A DNA stretch of 26,872 nt from CBIFWW01 sp966186435 (GCA_966186435.1 CBIFWW010000030.1:1-26872), one strand, 5' to 3'; shown: positions 16,688 through 24,623, numbered from the stretch's first letter. The notes: generated by a model from the letters alone, not told the origin. A program made the numbers and translations.

Positions 16688-17620
16688 GTGAAAACACTAA
16701 CAAGAAAAATGACGCGCACAGCCATCACATTGGCGTTGGTCGCTATTGCTTTTATCGGGATCTTTAAAACATGGGTGTTCTATACCGAATCCCCCTGGAC
16801 CCGTGACGCACGTTTTACCGCCGATGTGATCGCTATTGCCCCAGATGTGGCGGGTTTAATCACTAGCGTGGCGGTCCATGATAACCAACTGGTGAAACAG
16901 GGCCAGGTGCTGTTTACCATCGACCAACCCCGCTACCTAAAAGCGCTGCAACAGGCCGATGCTGATGTGGCTTATTATCAGGCACTGGCGAATGAGAAAA
17001 GCAAAGAGGCGAACCGCCGTAACCAACTGGGCATTCAGGCCATGTCCCGGGAAGAGATTGATCAGGCCAATAACTTACTCACCACCGTTCAACACCAGCT
17101 GGCAAAAGCCCAGGCAACCCGCAATTTGGCGAAACTGGATCTGGATCGTACCGTGGTCCGCGCCCCTGCTGACGGCTGGGTGACCAACCTCAATGTCTAC
17201 ACTGGGGAATTTATCACCCGTGGTTCTACCGCCGTTGCGCTGGTTAAAGAAAACACCTTCTACATCCTGGCCTATATGGAAGAAACCAAGCTAGAGGGTG
17301 TTCGACCGGGCTACCGTGTAGATATCACCCCATTGGGTAGCAACCAGGTATTGCACGGCACCGTGGACAGTATCGCCGCCGGTGTGAATAACGCCAGCAG
17401 CAGCCGAGATGCCAAAGGGATGGCGACGATCGATTCCAACCTTGAATGGGTGCGCCTGGCCCAGCGGGTGCCGGTGCGTATCCGTCTCGATAAGCAAGAA
17501 GGTAACCTATTTCCGTCAGGTACAACGGCTACTGTGGTGGTGACCGGTACGAAAAGCCGCGATTCAGAGCATGAATCCCTCTTTACTAAACTGATGCACC
17601 GTCTGCGCGAATTCGGCTAA
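16688..17620 (+). CDS. aaeA: AaeA, membrane fusion subunit of the p-hydroxybenzoic acid efflux pump
   Basis: AaeA is an HlyD/EmrA-type periplasmic adaptor that works with the AaeB pump to export aromatic carboxylic acids. It has 310 residues with an N-terminal membrane anchor at about 11-31, a biotinyl-lipoyl-like half near 45-80, a short helical hairpin (about 80-145) and the second lipoyl half plus beta-barrel (about 150-290). The frame is open back to a TTG at 16673, inside aaeX, but the GTG at 16688 has GAGG five bases upstream. It also gives the E. coli-like start MKTLTRK with the same length as the E. coli protein. aaeB begins four bases after its stop. Confidence 0.95.
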   Translation: MKTLTRKMTRTAITLALVAIAFIGIFKTWVFYTESPWTRDARFTADVIAIAPDVAGLITSVAVHDNQLVKQGQVLFTIDQPRYLKALQQADADVAYYQALANEKSKEANRRNQLGIQAMSREEIDQANNLLTTVQHQLAKAQATRNLAKLDLDRTVVRAPADGWVTNLNVYTGEFITRGSTAVALVKENTFYILAYMEETKLEGVRPGYRVDITPLGSNQVLHGTVDSIAAGVNNASSSRDAKGMATIDSNLEWVRLAQRVPVRIRLDKQEGNLFPSGTTATVVVTGTKSRDSEHESLFTKLMHRLREFG

Positions 17621-17624
17621 TCCC

Positions 17625-19598
17625 ATGGGTTTTTTCTCTATTTCACTTCTGCATTTGCGGTTCGCTATCAAACTGGCGACCGCTATTGTGCTGGCGCTGT
17701 TCGTCGGGTTCCACTTCCACCTGGAAACCCCGCGTTGGGCTGTACTGACCGCGGCCATTGTGGCCGCCGGCCCAGCCTTTGCCGCCGGAGGTGAGCCTTA
17801 TTCCGGGGCGATCCGTTACCGCGGGATGTTACGTATAGCCGGAACCTTTATCGGCTGTATTGCTGCGCTAATTATCATCGTGGCGTTTATCCGCGCCCCG
17901 GTTGTGATGCTACTGGTGTGTGGTATCTGGGCCGGTTTCTGTACCTGGATATCCTCCCTGGTGCGGGTCGAAAACTCCTATGCCTGGGGGCTTTCAGGCT
18001 ATACCGCGTTGATTATCGTCATCACTATTCAGGCGGAGCCGCTGCTGGCTCCGCAGTTTGCTGTCGAACGTTGCAGTGAAATCGTGATTGGTATCGTTTG
18101 TGCTATTGTGGCGGACTTACTGTTTTCCCCACGGTCGATTAAACAAGAGATCGATAAAGAGCTGGATAACCTGTTGCTGGGCCACTATCAATTAATGCAA
18201 CTGTGTGTGGCCCATGGGGACAGTGCTAAGGTGGATAAAGCCTGGAGCGGCCTGGTAGGGCGCACCGTGGCATTGCAAGGGATGCGCAGCAACCTGAATA
18301 TGGAATCCTCCCGCTGGTCTAAAGCGAACCGCAGGCTGAAAGCGATCAATACTGTCTCGTTAACCATGATTACTCAGGCATGCGAAACTTTTCTGATTCA
18401 GAACACCCGCCCGCAAGCTATCTCGCCTGAATTCCGCGAGATGTTTGCCGAACCGGTTGAGACGGTAGCGGAGCTACATCAGAAGCTGAAGCATATGCGC
18501 CGGATGCTGGCCTGGACTGGCGAGCACCCTCTGCCGATGACGGTATACAGCTGGGTGGGGGCTGCTACCCGCTATCTTCTGCTTAAGCGCGGTGTTGCTT
18601 GCAACACCAAAATCAGCGCCATCGAAGAAGAAGTGCTCAGTAGTGAAACCGTCGTCCGAGTGGAATCTGCTGAAGGCCACCATGCGATGATCAACTTCTG
18701 GCGTACCACAATTTCCTGCGTGCTGGGGTCGTTATTCTGGTTATGGACTGGCTGGACGTCGGGCAGTGGGGCGATGGTAATGATTGCCGTAGTGACCTCA
18801 TTAGCGATGCGTTTGCCAAACCCACGTATGGTCGCCATCGATTTTGTTTACGGCACGCTGGCAGCTTTACCTATTGGCTTACTCTACTTCTTGTTCCTGA
18901 TACCGAACTCCCAGCAGAGCATGCTGCTATTGTGTATCAGCTTGGCGCTGTTAGGGTTCTTCCTGGGGATTGAAGTACAAAAGCGGCAGATTGGTTCCTT
19001 AGGTGCCCTTGCCAGCTCCATCAATATTATGGTGTTGGATAACCCAATGAAGTTTGAGTTCAGCCGCTTCCTCGATAGCGCTTTGGGGCAAATTGTCGGC
19101 TGCTTCCTGGCACTAATCGTCATTCTATTAATCCGCGATAATTCAAAAGCCCGCACTGGCCGCACCCTGTTGAACCAATTTGTATCGGCGGCGGTGTCGG
19201 CACTCACCACCAATAAGTCCCGGCGTAAGGAAAATCAAACTCACTTACCGGCTTTGTACCAGCAGTTGTTCCTATTACTGAACAAATTCCCCGGCGATAT
19301 CGATAAATTCCGCCTTGCACTGACATTGATCATCGCCCATCAGCGATTGCGGGATGCGCCCATCCCGGTTAACGATGATCTGTCGGCCTTCCACCGTCAG
19401 CTGCGTAAAACCGCTGATAAGCTGATCTTTGCCAAGAGCGATGTTAAGCGGCGGATTTACTTTGGCCAATTGCTGGAAGAACTGGTGATATACCAGGACA
19501 AGCTGCGGATATGGGAAGCCCCGCTACAGGTGACTGAGCCGGTGAAGCGGCTAACGGACATTCTAAGCAAATATCAGAACGCTTTGACCGACAGTTAA
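17625..19598 (+). CDS. aaeB: AaeB, inner-membrane pump of the aromatic carboxylic acid efflux system
   Basis: AaeB is a FUSC-family (aromatic acid exporter) transporter proposed to act as a metabolic relief valve for p-hydroxybenzoate and related acids. It has 657 residues against 655 in E. coli. Two membrane bundles are visible, about residues 12-165 and 360-505. Each is followed by a soluble region, and the C-terminal one ends in a TEPVKRLTDILSKYQ stretch like that of E. coli. The ATG at 17625 matches the family start MGFFSI. It is the last gene of aaeXAB, and a hairpin follows 17 bases after the stop. Confidence 0.97.
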   Translation: MGFFSISLLHLRFAIKLATAIVLALFVGFHFHLETPRWAVLTAAIVAAGPAFAAGGEPYSGAIRYRGMLRIAGTFIGCIAALIIIVAFIRAPVVMLLVCGIWAGFCTWISSLVRVENSYAWGLSGYTALIIVITIQAEPLLAPQFAVERCSEIVIGIVCAIVADLLFSPRSIKQEIDKELDNLLLGHYQLMQLCVAHGDSAKVDKAWSGLVGRTVALQGMRSNLNMESSRWSKANRRLKAINTVSLTMITQACETFLIQNTRPQAISPEFREMFAEPVETVAELHQKLKHMRRMLAWTGEHPLPMTVYSWVGAATRYLLLKRGVACNTKISAIEEEVLSSETVVRVESAEGHHAMINFWRTTISCVLGSLFWLWTGWTSGSGAMVMIAVVTSLAMRLPNPRMVAIDFVYGTLAALPIGLLYFLFLIPNSQQSMLLLCISLALLGFFLGIEVQKRQIGSLGALASSINIMVLDNPMKFEFSRFLDSALGQIVGCFLALIVILLIRDNSKARTGRTLLNQFVSAAVSALTTNKSRRKENQTHLPALYQQLFLLLNKFPGDIDKFRLALTLIIAHQRLRDAPIPVNDDLSAFHRQLRKTADKLIFAKSDVKRRIYFGQLLEELVIYQDKLRIWEAPLQVTEPVKRLTDILSKYQNALTDS

Positions 19599-19615
19599 AT
19601 CGCAGTGAAAACTTC

Positions 19616-19640
19616 AAGGCCGACGCAATACGTCGGCCTT
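19616..19640 (+). terminator. aaeB terminator hairpin
   Basis: AAGGCCGACG (19616-19625), loop CAATA and CGTCGGCCTT (19631-19640) form a perfect 10-base stem 17 bases after the aaeB stop. The following CTCTACACTT is a short, imperfect T tract, so termination may be incomplete. Confidence 0.7.
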
Positions 19641-19710
19641 CTCTACACTTAACGCTGGGTATGTAAGGCTATAAGGCCTATGTGCCACTCCGGGCGGCAG
19701 TGATCAACCT

Positions 19711-19741
19711 GCCCATGTGAATTTTTTCACTGGGCCTTTTT
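19711..19741 (+). terminator. second rho-independent terminator downstream of aaeB
   Basis: GCCCATGTGAA (19711-19721) pairs with TTCACTGGGC (19726-19735), giving ten pairs with one bulged T, followed by C and five T residues to 19741. This is a better terminator than the hairpin 70 bases upstream. It ends either aaeB read-through or an unseen short transcript. Confidence 0.7.
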
Positions 19742-19742
19742 A

Positions 19743-19758
19743 CGTGACATCTATCACA
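19743..19758. promoter_or_regulatory. CRP-like palindrome in the aaeB-argR gap
   Basis: The site reads GTGA-CATCTA-TCACA, nine of ten CRP consensus positions. A hexamer CATAAA at 19781-19786 lies where the -10 of a rightward class II CRP promoter (site centred near -41.5) would be expected, giving a start near 19792. No open reading frame of note follows. Confidence 0.35.
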
Positions 19759-19942
19759 TAATTCAGTGTGCGCTGCTAAACATAAAAATTAATATCAGGC
19801 TAATTGTTATCTACGAAACTTTATAGTAATGGTAGGATTTTTTTATTCTTATTAGTTATATAAACCGAGATTTCTGTCACTTCCCTAATGTTAAATATAA
19901 GAAAAAAATGGGATAGATGATTTTGATATTTCGTGCCTTTTA

Positions 19943-19958
19943 AGTGATGTGGCTCACG
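19943..19958. promoter_or_regulatory. second CRP-like palindrome in the aaeB-argR gap
   Basis: AGTGA-TGTGGC-TCACG keeps the GTGA and TCAC cores with six-base spacing (eight of ten positions). It lies exactly 200 bases from the first site. The flanks TTTCGTG (19930-19936) and CACGAAA (19955-19961) form an overlapping 7-base inverted repeat. No matching promoter elements are evident. Confidence 0.25.
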
Positions 19959-20012
19959 AAAAGTCTTAGCGCTTGGGAAATCTAACGGGGAAGAGAGAAG
20001 GTTGGGGCATAA

Positions 20013-20036
20013 CCCCACCAGAATTGACTGATGGGG
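20013..20036 (-). terminator. hairpin after argR
   Basis: On the leftward transcript CCCCATCAG (20036 to 20028) pairs with CTGGTGGGG (20021 to 20013), nine pairs including one G-U, ten bases past the argR stop. A second hairpin TGGGG-TTATG-CCCCA shares its GGGG arm and is followed by a pyrimidine-rich CTTCTCTCTTCC. Together they are a plausible but untypical argR terminator. Confidence 0.4.
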
Positions 20037-20045
20037 GCTACTACA

Positions 20046-20516
20046 TCACAGCTCTTGTTCGAACAAAGACAAGATGGCTTCGTATAGCTGCTTAACGGTG
20101 AAGTTATTGGCTGGAGTAGTGAAGATAGTGTCATCACCGGCAATGGTCCCGAGGATGCCTTCAGATTTACCTAAAGAATCCAGCAGGCGGGCGATCAGCT
20201 GGGCTGCACCAGGGCTGGTGTGGATTACCACTACTGAGTGGTTGTAATCAATATCCAGAACCAGGTTTTTCAATGGGCTAGAAGTGGTTGGTACACCCAG
20301 TTCAGCAGGTAAACAATAGACCATTTCCATCTTAGCATTGCGGGTACGTACTGCACCAAACTTGGTCAGCATCCGCGATACTTTGGACTGATTAATGTTT
20401 TCGAAGCCCTCCTCCTGAAGAGAATGGACTATTTCGCCCTGAGAACTAAATTTCTCTTCCTTCAGCAGCGCCTTGAAGGCTTTGATTAATTCATCTTGTT
20501 TTGAGGAGCTTCGCAT
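20046..20516 (-). CDS. argR: ArgR, arginine repressor
   Basis: ArgR is the hexameric arginine-responsive repressor of the arginine regulon and a cofactor of XerCD recombination at cer sites. It has 156 residues, as in E. coli. The N-terminal winged helix-turn-helix (about 1-70) includes SSQGEIVHSL and QSKVSRML, the recognition region. The C-terminal oligomerisation and arginine-binding domain (about 80-156) includes the GDD at 127-129 that contacts arginine. The ATG at 20516 gives the family start MRSSSKQDEL. It is divergent from mdh, as in E. coli, and its promoter carries tandem ARG boxes. Confidence 0.98.
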   Translation of the reverse strand: MRSSSKQDELIKAFKALLKEEKFSSQGEIVHSLQEEGFENINQSKVSRMLTKFGAVRTRNAKMEMVYCLPAELGVPTTSSPLKNLVLDIDYNHSVVVIHTSPGAAQLIARLLDSLGKSEGILGTIAGDDTIFTTPANNFTVKQLYEAILSLFEQEL

Positions 20517-20541
20517 AGGTCACCAATAATGGGGCAAGTAA

Positions 20542-20580
20542 ATAACATTATTATGCATATGAATGCATTTTTATTCAAAT
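20542..20580 (-). promoter_or_regulatory. argR promoter with tandem ARG boxes
   Basis: On the minus strand TTGAAT (20578 to 20573) and CATAAT (20555 to 20550) are spaced 17 bases, a good sigma-70 promoter about 35 bases before the argR start. Two ARG-box-like 18-mers separated by 3 bases cover it. The box at 20563-20580 matches the TGAATwwwwATTCA core with one mismatch; the box at 20542-20559 is weaker. Autorepression by ArgR is expected from the E. coli precedent. Confidence 0.7.
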
Positions 20581-20940
20581 GCGTATTTCCTGAACAACAG
20601 GACGTAATGTTATGAAAGTCGCGGATTTTATCAAAATTACTTAAATAACGACAGTTTGTGTTGTGCGTCAAGAAACGCTGAAAAGTAAATTAAATGTTGT
20701 ATTTATGGTGTTGTCTTGATGCTTTAAGTGAGTGTAATGTAACAAGGTGCCGATGTATCTATTCCGAATGGCCAGACAAATGTATCGCTTTCATAAAATA
20801 AGAGAATGTATTTAATGTGGTTAAGGATTGCGTAACATCGCATTCTATTCCCTACAGGATTGTAATTCCCTTATCAGTGCTTTATGTTCGCCTGCGTCGG
20901 AGTTACGGCAGAATTCGCTAACGATAATAAGGAGTTTAGG
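20581..20940 (+). promoter_or_regulatory. mdh upstream region
   Basis: About 360 bases between the argR promoter and mdh carry no gene. A possible mdh promoter is TTGTAA (20860-20865) with TATGTT (20883-20888) at a 17-base spacing, giving a leader of about 45 bases. In E. coli mdh responds to ArcA and CRP, but I could not pick out confident binding sites for either here. AAGGAG at about 20930-20935 is the mdh ribosome binding site. Confidence 0.3.
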
Positions 20941-21879
20941 ATGAAAGTTGCAGTCCTCGGTGCCGCCGGCGGTATTGGTCAGGCACTAGCCTTGCTACTT
21001 AAGACCCAATTACCCGCAGGTTCAGAGCTTACCCTTTATGATATCGCGCCGGTTACCCCTGGCGTGGCGGTCGATTTAAGCCATATACCTACCGATGTGA
21101 AAATTAAAGGTTTCGCGGGTGAAGATGCTACCCCTGCATTGCAAGGGGCGGATGTGGTGCTGATGTCTGCTGGCGTGGCTCGCAAACCTGGGATGGATCG
21201 CTCCGATCTGTTCAACGTGAATGCCGGTATCGTGAAAAATCTGGTGGAGCAGGTAGCAAAAACTTGCCCGAAAGCCTGCATCGGCATTATTACAAATCCG
21301 GTCAACACTACGGTGGCTATCGCCGCAGAAGTGCTGAAGAAAGCCGGTGTTTATGATAAAAATAAACTCTTTGGCATCACCACGCTGGATATCATCCGCT
21401 CCAACACCTTCGTAGCTGAGCTGAAAGGTAAAAATCCAGTAGAGGTCGATGTACCGGTTATTGGCGGCCACTCAGGTGTCACCATTCTGCCGCTGCTTTC
21501 ACAAATCTCTGGGGTCAGCTTCAGCGATACTGAAATCGCAGATTTAACCAAACGCATCCAGAATGCGGGTACCGAAGTAGTGGAAGCCAAAGCCGGTGGC
21601 GGGTCTGCAACCTTGTCTATGGGCCAGGCCGCTGCACGTTTCGGTTTATCTCTGGTTCGCGCCCTGCAAGGTGAGAAAAACGTGGTGGAATGCGCCTACG
21701 TGGAAGGGGATGGCGAACATGCCCGCTTCTTCTCTCAACCGTTGCTGCTTGGCAAAAACGGTATCGAAGAGCGGAAAGCTATCGGCACCCTGAGCGCCTA
21801 TGAACAACAGGCGCTGGAAGGCATGTTAGATACTCTCAAGACAGATATCGCCTTGGGCGAAGAGTTCGTAAGCCGCTAA
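20941..21879 (+). CDS. mdh: malate dehydrogenase
   Basis: This NAD-dependent enzyme interconverts malate and oxaloacetate in the citric acid cycle. It has 312 residues, as in E. coli. The glycine-rich NAD loop GAAGGIGQ is at 7-14. Substrate arginines Arg81, Arg87 and Arg153 and the catalytic pair Asp150/His177 are all present. A longer frame starts at 20884, but the ATG at 20941 follows a strong AAGGAG and gives the family N-terminus MKVAVLG. The gene is divergent from argR and converges on degS at a shared terminator. Confidence 0.98.
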   Translation: MKVAVLGAAGGIGQALALLLKTQLPAGSELTLYDIAPVTPGVAVDLSHIPTDVKIKGFAGEDATPALQGADVVLMSAGVARKPGMDRSDLFNVNAGIVKNLVEQVAKTCPKACIGIITNPVNTTVAIAAEVLKKAGVYDKNKLFGITTLDIIRSNTFVAELKGKNPVEVDVPVIGGHSGVTILPLLSQISGVSFSDTEIADLTKRIQNAGTEVVEAKAGGGSATLSMGQAAARFGLSLVRALQGEKNVVECAYVEGDGEHARFFSQPLLLGKNGIEERKAIGTLSAYEQQALEGMLDTLKTDIALGEEFVSR

Positions 21880-21893
21880 GATTTATGGCAATA

Positions 21894-21930
21894 AAAAAAG
21901 CCGGGACCTGCACAGGGTTCCGGCTTTTTT
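21894..21930. terminator. bidirectional terminator between mdh and degS
   Basis: A 15-pair stem (21894-21908 with 21916-21930, one G-U) has an A6 tract on the left and a T6 tract on the right around the GCCGG core, with a 7-base loop. It works as a rho-independent terminator for mdh rightwards and for degS leftwards. Confidence 0.92.
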
Positions 21931-21941
21931 ATACCTGCGGC

Positions 21942-23000
21942 TTAGCTACTAGCCGGGTATTCCTGAATAGTAACTTCTAGCGTCATCTTGCGGTCGTCGC
22001 GCATTACCACCACCGGGATCACCGTCCCCGGCCTGATTTCTGCCACTTGATCCATCGTTTCGGAAGCGGATACCGCCGGTTTATCATTCACTGATACAAT
22101 CACGTCATTGACCTGCATACCGGCATTGGCCGCCGGGCCATCAGGGGTTACTTCACTCACTATAATGCCCTGTAAGCGGTCGATACCCGCCCCCGGGCTG
22201 TGTACTGGCATCACTTCACGGCCACGAATGCCGATATAACCCCGAATCACACGGCCATCGCGGATTAGCTTGTCCATGATCTTGGTGGCCAGTTCTACCG
22301 GGATGGCGAAGCCAATCCCTTCCGGTGTCTCACCGTCAGTGCTCTTATCAAAGGAGAGGGTGTTGATCCCCACCAGTTCACCCAGTGAGTTCACCAGCGC
22401 TCCGCCGGAGTTACCGTGGTTAATGGAGGCATCGGTTTGCAGAAAATTCTGGCGGCCTGAAGGGTTCAGGCCAATGCGCCCGGTGGCACTCACAATCCCT
22501 TGGGTGATGGTCTGGCCCAGGTTATAAGGGTTACCGATGGCAAGCACGATATCGCCAATGCGCGGCACTCGCTGAGGGTTGATTGGGATAACGGGCAGGT
22601 TAGGCGCATTGATTTTCAGCACCGCCAAATCCGTCAGGTCATCAGAGCCAACCAGCAGGGCTTCAAAGAAACGGCCATCCTGAAGGGCGATAATGATTTG
22701 GTTGGCCCCGTTAATTACGTGGCGGTTGGTAATAATGTAGCCCCGGCTATCCATAATTACCCCGGAGCCAAGCGTCATCCGGTTTTGCGTGGGATAGTTA
22801 AGGCCACGGGTGTAGATATAAACCACCGCTGGCGCGGCGCGGCGCACGGCGGTGTTATAGCTGAGTGGGGTCTCATCCGCGCTGTCAACCATGGGTGAAG
22901 TTAAGGATGTGCTGGCCTGGCGTAGTGAGGGGACGGCGAGTAGCAGCAGTCCGGCAACTATCAGGCCCGTTATCACCGGGCGTAAATACTTAACAATCAT
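21942..23000 (-). CDS. degS: DegS, site-1 protease of the sigma-E envelope stress response
   Basis: DegS is an inner-membrane-anchored trimeric serine protease. Its PDZ domain senses exposed C-termini of misfolded outer-membrane proteins, after which it cuts RseA to release sigma-E. It has 352 residues (355 in E. coli). A single membrane segment lies at about 5-25, with the protease domain to about 250 and one PDZ domain after that. The catalytic triad is His94, Asp124 and Ser198 (in HGNSGGAL). A longer frame reaches 23081, but the ATG at 23000 gives the family start just before the membrane helix. Its ribosome binding site is weak (TGAGAT). It lies 99 bases downstream of degQ. Confidence 0.95.
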   Translation of the reverse strand: MIVKYLRPVITGLIVAGLLLLAVPSLRQASTSLTSPMVDSADETPLSYNTAVRRAAPAVVYIYTRGLNYPTQNRMTLGSGVIMDSRGYIITNRHVINGANQIIIALQDGRFFEALLVGSDDLTDLAVLKINAPNLPVIPINPQRVPRIGDIVLAIGNPYNLGQTITQGIVSATGRIGLNPSGRQNFLQTDASINHGNSGGALVNSLGELVGINTLSFDKSTDGETPEGIGFAIPVELATKIMDKLIRDGRVIRGYIGIRGREVMPVHSPGAGIDRLQGIIVSEVTPDGPAANAGMQVNDVIVSVNDKPAVSASETMDQVAEIRPGTVIPVVVMRDDRKMTLEVTIQEYPASS

Positions 23001-23049
23001 GATCTCAGGCTGGTAGGGGATGATTGGCAGAAGAATAGCATGGTAGAAA

Positions 23050-23099
23050 TGGACATCCCATGACAGATGTCCAGTCCCCATGATTTAGCATCTGATGCT
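23050..23099 (-). repeat. two palindromes in the degQ-degS gap
   Basis: TGGACATC (23050-23057) and GATGTCCA (23066-23073) form a perfect 8-base inverted repeat with an 8-base loop. AGCATC (23087-23092) and GATGCT (23094-23099) form a 6-base one directly after the degQ stop. Neither is followed by a T tract on the leftward transcript. They may be mRNA processing or stability structures, or an operator for a degS promoter. Confidence 0.4.
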
Positions 23100-24461
23100 T
23101 TATGGCAGCAGAATATAGGCTACCTGATTGGCCCGGAATACTCGTAAAGCCAGCACCGCAGGGCGTGGTTTAAGCATTTTGCGTAAATCCGCAATGGTAC
23201 GAACGCGTTGCTGATTCAGGCCGATAATCACATCCCCTGCCTTCAGGCCGGCCTGGGCCGCCGGGCTGTCTTTATCGACATTGGCGATCACAATCCCCGC
23301 GTTACCGTCCTTCATCTTACCGTCGCTCAGGCTGGCACCCTGGAGGGATGGGTCGAGCAATTCGGCGCTGGCGGTGGCGGTGCTGCTTTGATCCAGCGAA
23401 ACCTCCATATTGATAGGTTTACCATTGCGCAGCAGCCCCAGTTTAACTTTAGTGCCTGGCTCGCTAGTGGCGATATTGGCCCGTAATTCGGCAAAGCTGC
23501 TTAGCGGCTTACCGTTCATGCTGATGATGATATCGCCTGGCTTGATACCGGCTTTGGCCGAGGCCGACTGTGGCAATACTTCGCTGATAAAAGCCCCGCG
23601 TTGGTTCGGCACATTAAAGGCTTTAGCAATATCGGAAGTCAGTTCAGAACCCCTAATCCCCAATTGCCCGCGCTTGACCTCGCCAAACTGCATCAGCTGG
23701 CTGGCCAAGGTCTGGGCCATATTGCTGGGGATGGCAAAGCCAATGCCGATACTGCCGCCGCCGCCGGAAAGGATCGCAGTGTTAATCCCGATAAGCTCAC
23801 CATTGAGGTTAAGCAATGCGCCACCGGAGTTGCCCCGGTTGATGGAGGCATCGGTCTGGATAAAGTTCTCTATCCCCTCCAGGCTTAACCCACTACGCCC
23901 CAGCCCGGAGATAATTCCTGAAGTGGCGGTTTGGCCGAGACCAAAGGGGTTACCCACGGCAACGGCAAAGTCGCCCACCCGCAGCTTGTCAGAATCAGCC
24001 ACTTTAATTTGGGTGAGATTGCTGGGGTTTTGGATCTGGATAAGCGCGATGTCGCTTTGCTCGTCGCTGCCAATCAGTTTGGCATCGAACTCCCGGCCAT
24101 CGCTTAGCTGGACGCTGATTTTGTTGGCCTGACTAATCACGTGGTTATTGGTCAGCACATAGCCTTTGGCGGCATTAATGATGACCCCTGAACCCAGCCC
24201 TTCGAAGGGCTGGCCTGCGGTAGGGGCATCATCGCCAAAGTACTTTTTTAGCTCTTCCGGGATTTTTTCCGTTTGGGTTGCCGTCCCTTCAACCTGAACG
24301 CTAACCACCGCAGGCAAAACTTTCTCCAGCATGGGAGCCAGGCTGGGTGTTGCTGGCTGCCCCGGCACCTGAGAGGGAATGGATGCCACCGCAGGGGTGG
24401 CTGACAGGGATAAACTAAGGCATAAGGCTAAGGCGCTTAACAGCAGGGGTGGCTTGTTCAT
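23100..24461 (-). CDS. degQ: DegQ, periplasmic serine endoprotease and chaperone
   Basis: DegQ is a HtrA-family protease that degrades or holds misfolded periplasmic proteins in cage-like oligomers. It has 453 residues (455 in E. coli). A Sec signal peptide covers about 1-26 with likely cleavage after AVA. The protease domain has His107, Asp137 and Ser212 (RGNSGGAL), and two PDZ domains follow at about 255-345 and 365-453. It lacks the longer Q-linker typical of DegP and sits next to degS, so DegQ is preferred over DegP. No clear sigma-E promoter is visible in the 162 bases upstream. Confidence 0.96.
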   Translation of the reverse strand: MNKPPLLLSALALCLSLSLSATPAVASIPSQVPGQPATPSLAPMLEKVLPAVVSVQVEGTATQTEKIPEELKKYFGDDAPTAGQPFEGLGSGVIINAAKGYVLTNNHVISQANKISVQLSDGREFDAKLIGSDEQSDIALIQIQNPSNLTQIKVADSDKLRVGDFAVAVGNPFGLGQTATSGIISGLGRSGLSLEGIENFIQTDASINRGNSGGALLNLNGELIGINTAILSGGGGSIGIGFAIPSNMAQTLASQLMQFGEVKRGQLGIRGSELTSDIAKAFNVPNQRGAFISEVLPQSASAKAGIKPGDIIISMNGKPLSSFAELRANIATSEPGTKVKLGLLRNGKPINMEVSLDQSSTATASAELLDPSLQGASLSDGKMKDGNAGIVIANVDKDSPAAQAGLKAGDVIIGLNQQRVRTIADLRKMLKPRPAVLALRVFRANQVAYILLP

Positions 24462-24509
24462 TGCTTAGTGCTCTCGTAACCATGGGTAAAAGAATGCCCT
24501 GAAACGCGA

Positions 24510-24525
24510 AGATCCAATGGGATCT
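24510..24525. repeat. short inverted repeat upstream of degQ
   Basis: AGATCC (24510-24515), loop AATG and GGATCT (24520-24525) form a perfect 6-base repeat about 50 bases before the degQ start. It may be a leader hairpin or operator half-sites; no promoter could be fixed around it. Confidence 0.25.
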
Positions 24526-24592
24526 CAAAGATGTAAGGTGGCGTTCCGGGTGATGTGTAACACTTTTAGCATAGCGTCTGGCGGGAAGAATG

Positions 24593-24615
24593 CGGGGCGC
24601 AAGATGTGCGCCCCG
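24593..24615 (-). terminator. GC-rich hairpin after zapG
   Basis: CGGGGCGC (24593-24600) and GCGCCCCG (24608-24615) form a perfect 8-base stem with a 7-base loop, eight bases past the zapG stop. The leftward sequence after it (CATTCTTCCC) is only weakly T-rich. It likely ends or stabilises the zapG mRNA. Confidence 0.55.
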
Positions 24616-24623
24616 AGAAAAGA

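Larger units (their letters stand above)
19599..20045. other. 447-base non-coding gap between aaeB and argR
   Basis: No convincing gene is seen here. It holds the aaeB terminator hairpin, a second terminator about 70 bases on, two CRP-like palindromes (19743-19758 and 19943-19958), an AT-rich stretch (about 19780-19930) and hairpins behind argR. The only longer open frame (minus strand, from 20018) has no ribosome binding site and atypical composition. In E. coli this position holds yhcN and yhcO; neither is detectable here. Confidence 0.7.

Noticed and set aside
19821..20018. A 65-codon open frame on the minus strand behind argR
   Set aside because: It starts with a GTG inside the argR 3' hairpin, has no ribosome binding site, lies in AT-rich sequence where chance frames are common, and resembles no family I know.
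24462..24592. A sigma-E promoter for degQ
   Set aside because: A GGAAC motif occurs on the minus strand near 24545, but no matching -10 element lies at the normal spacing.
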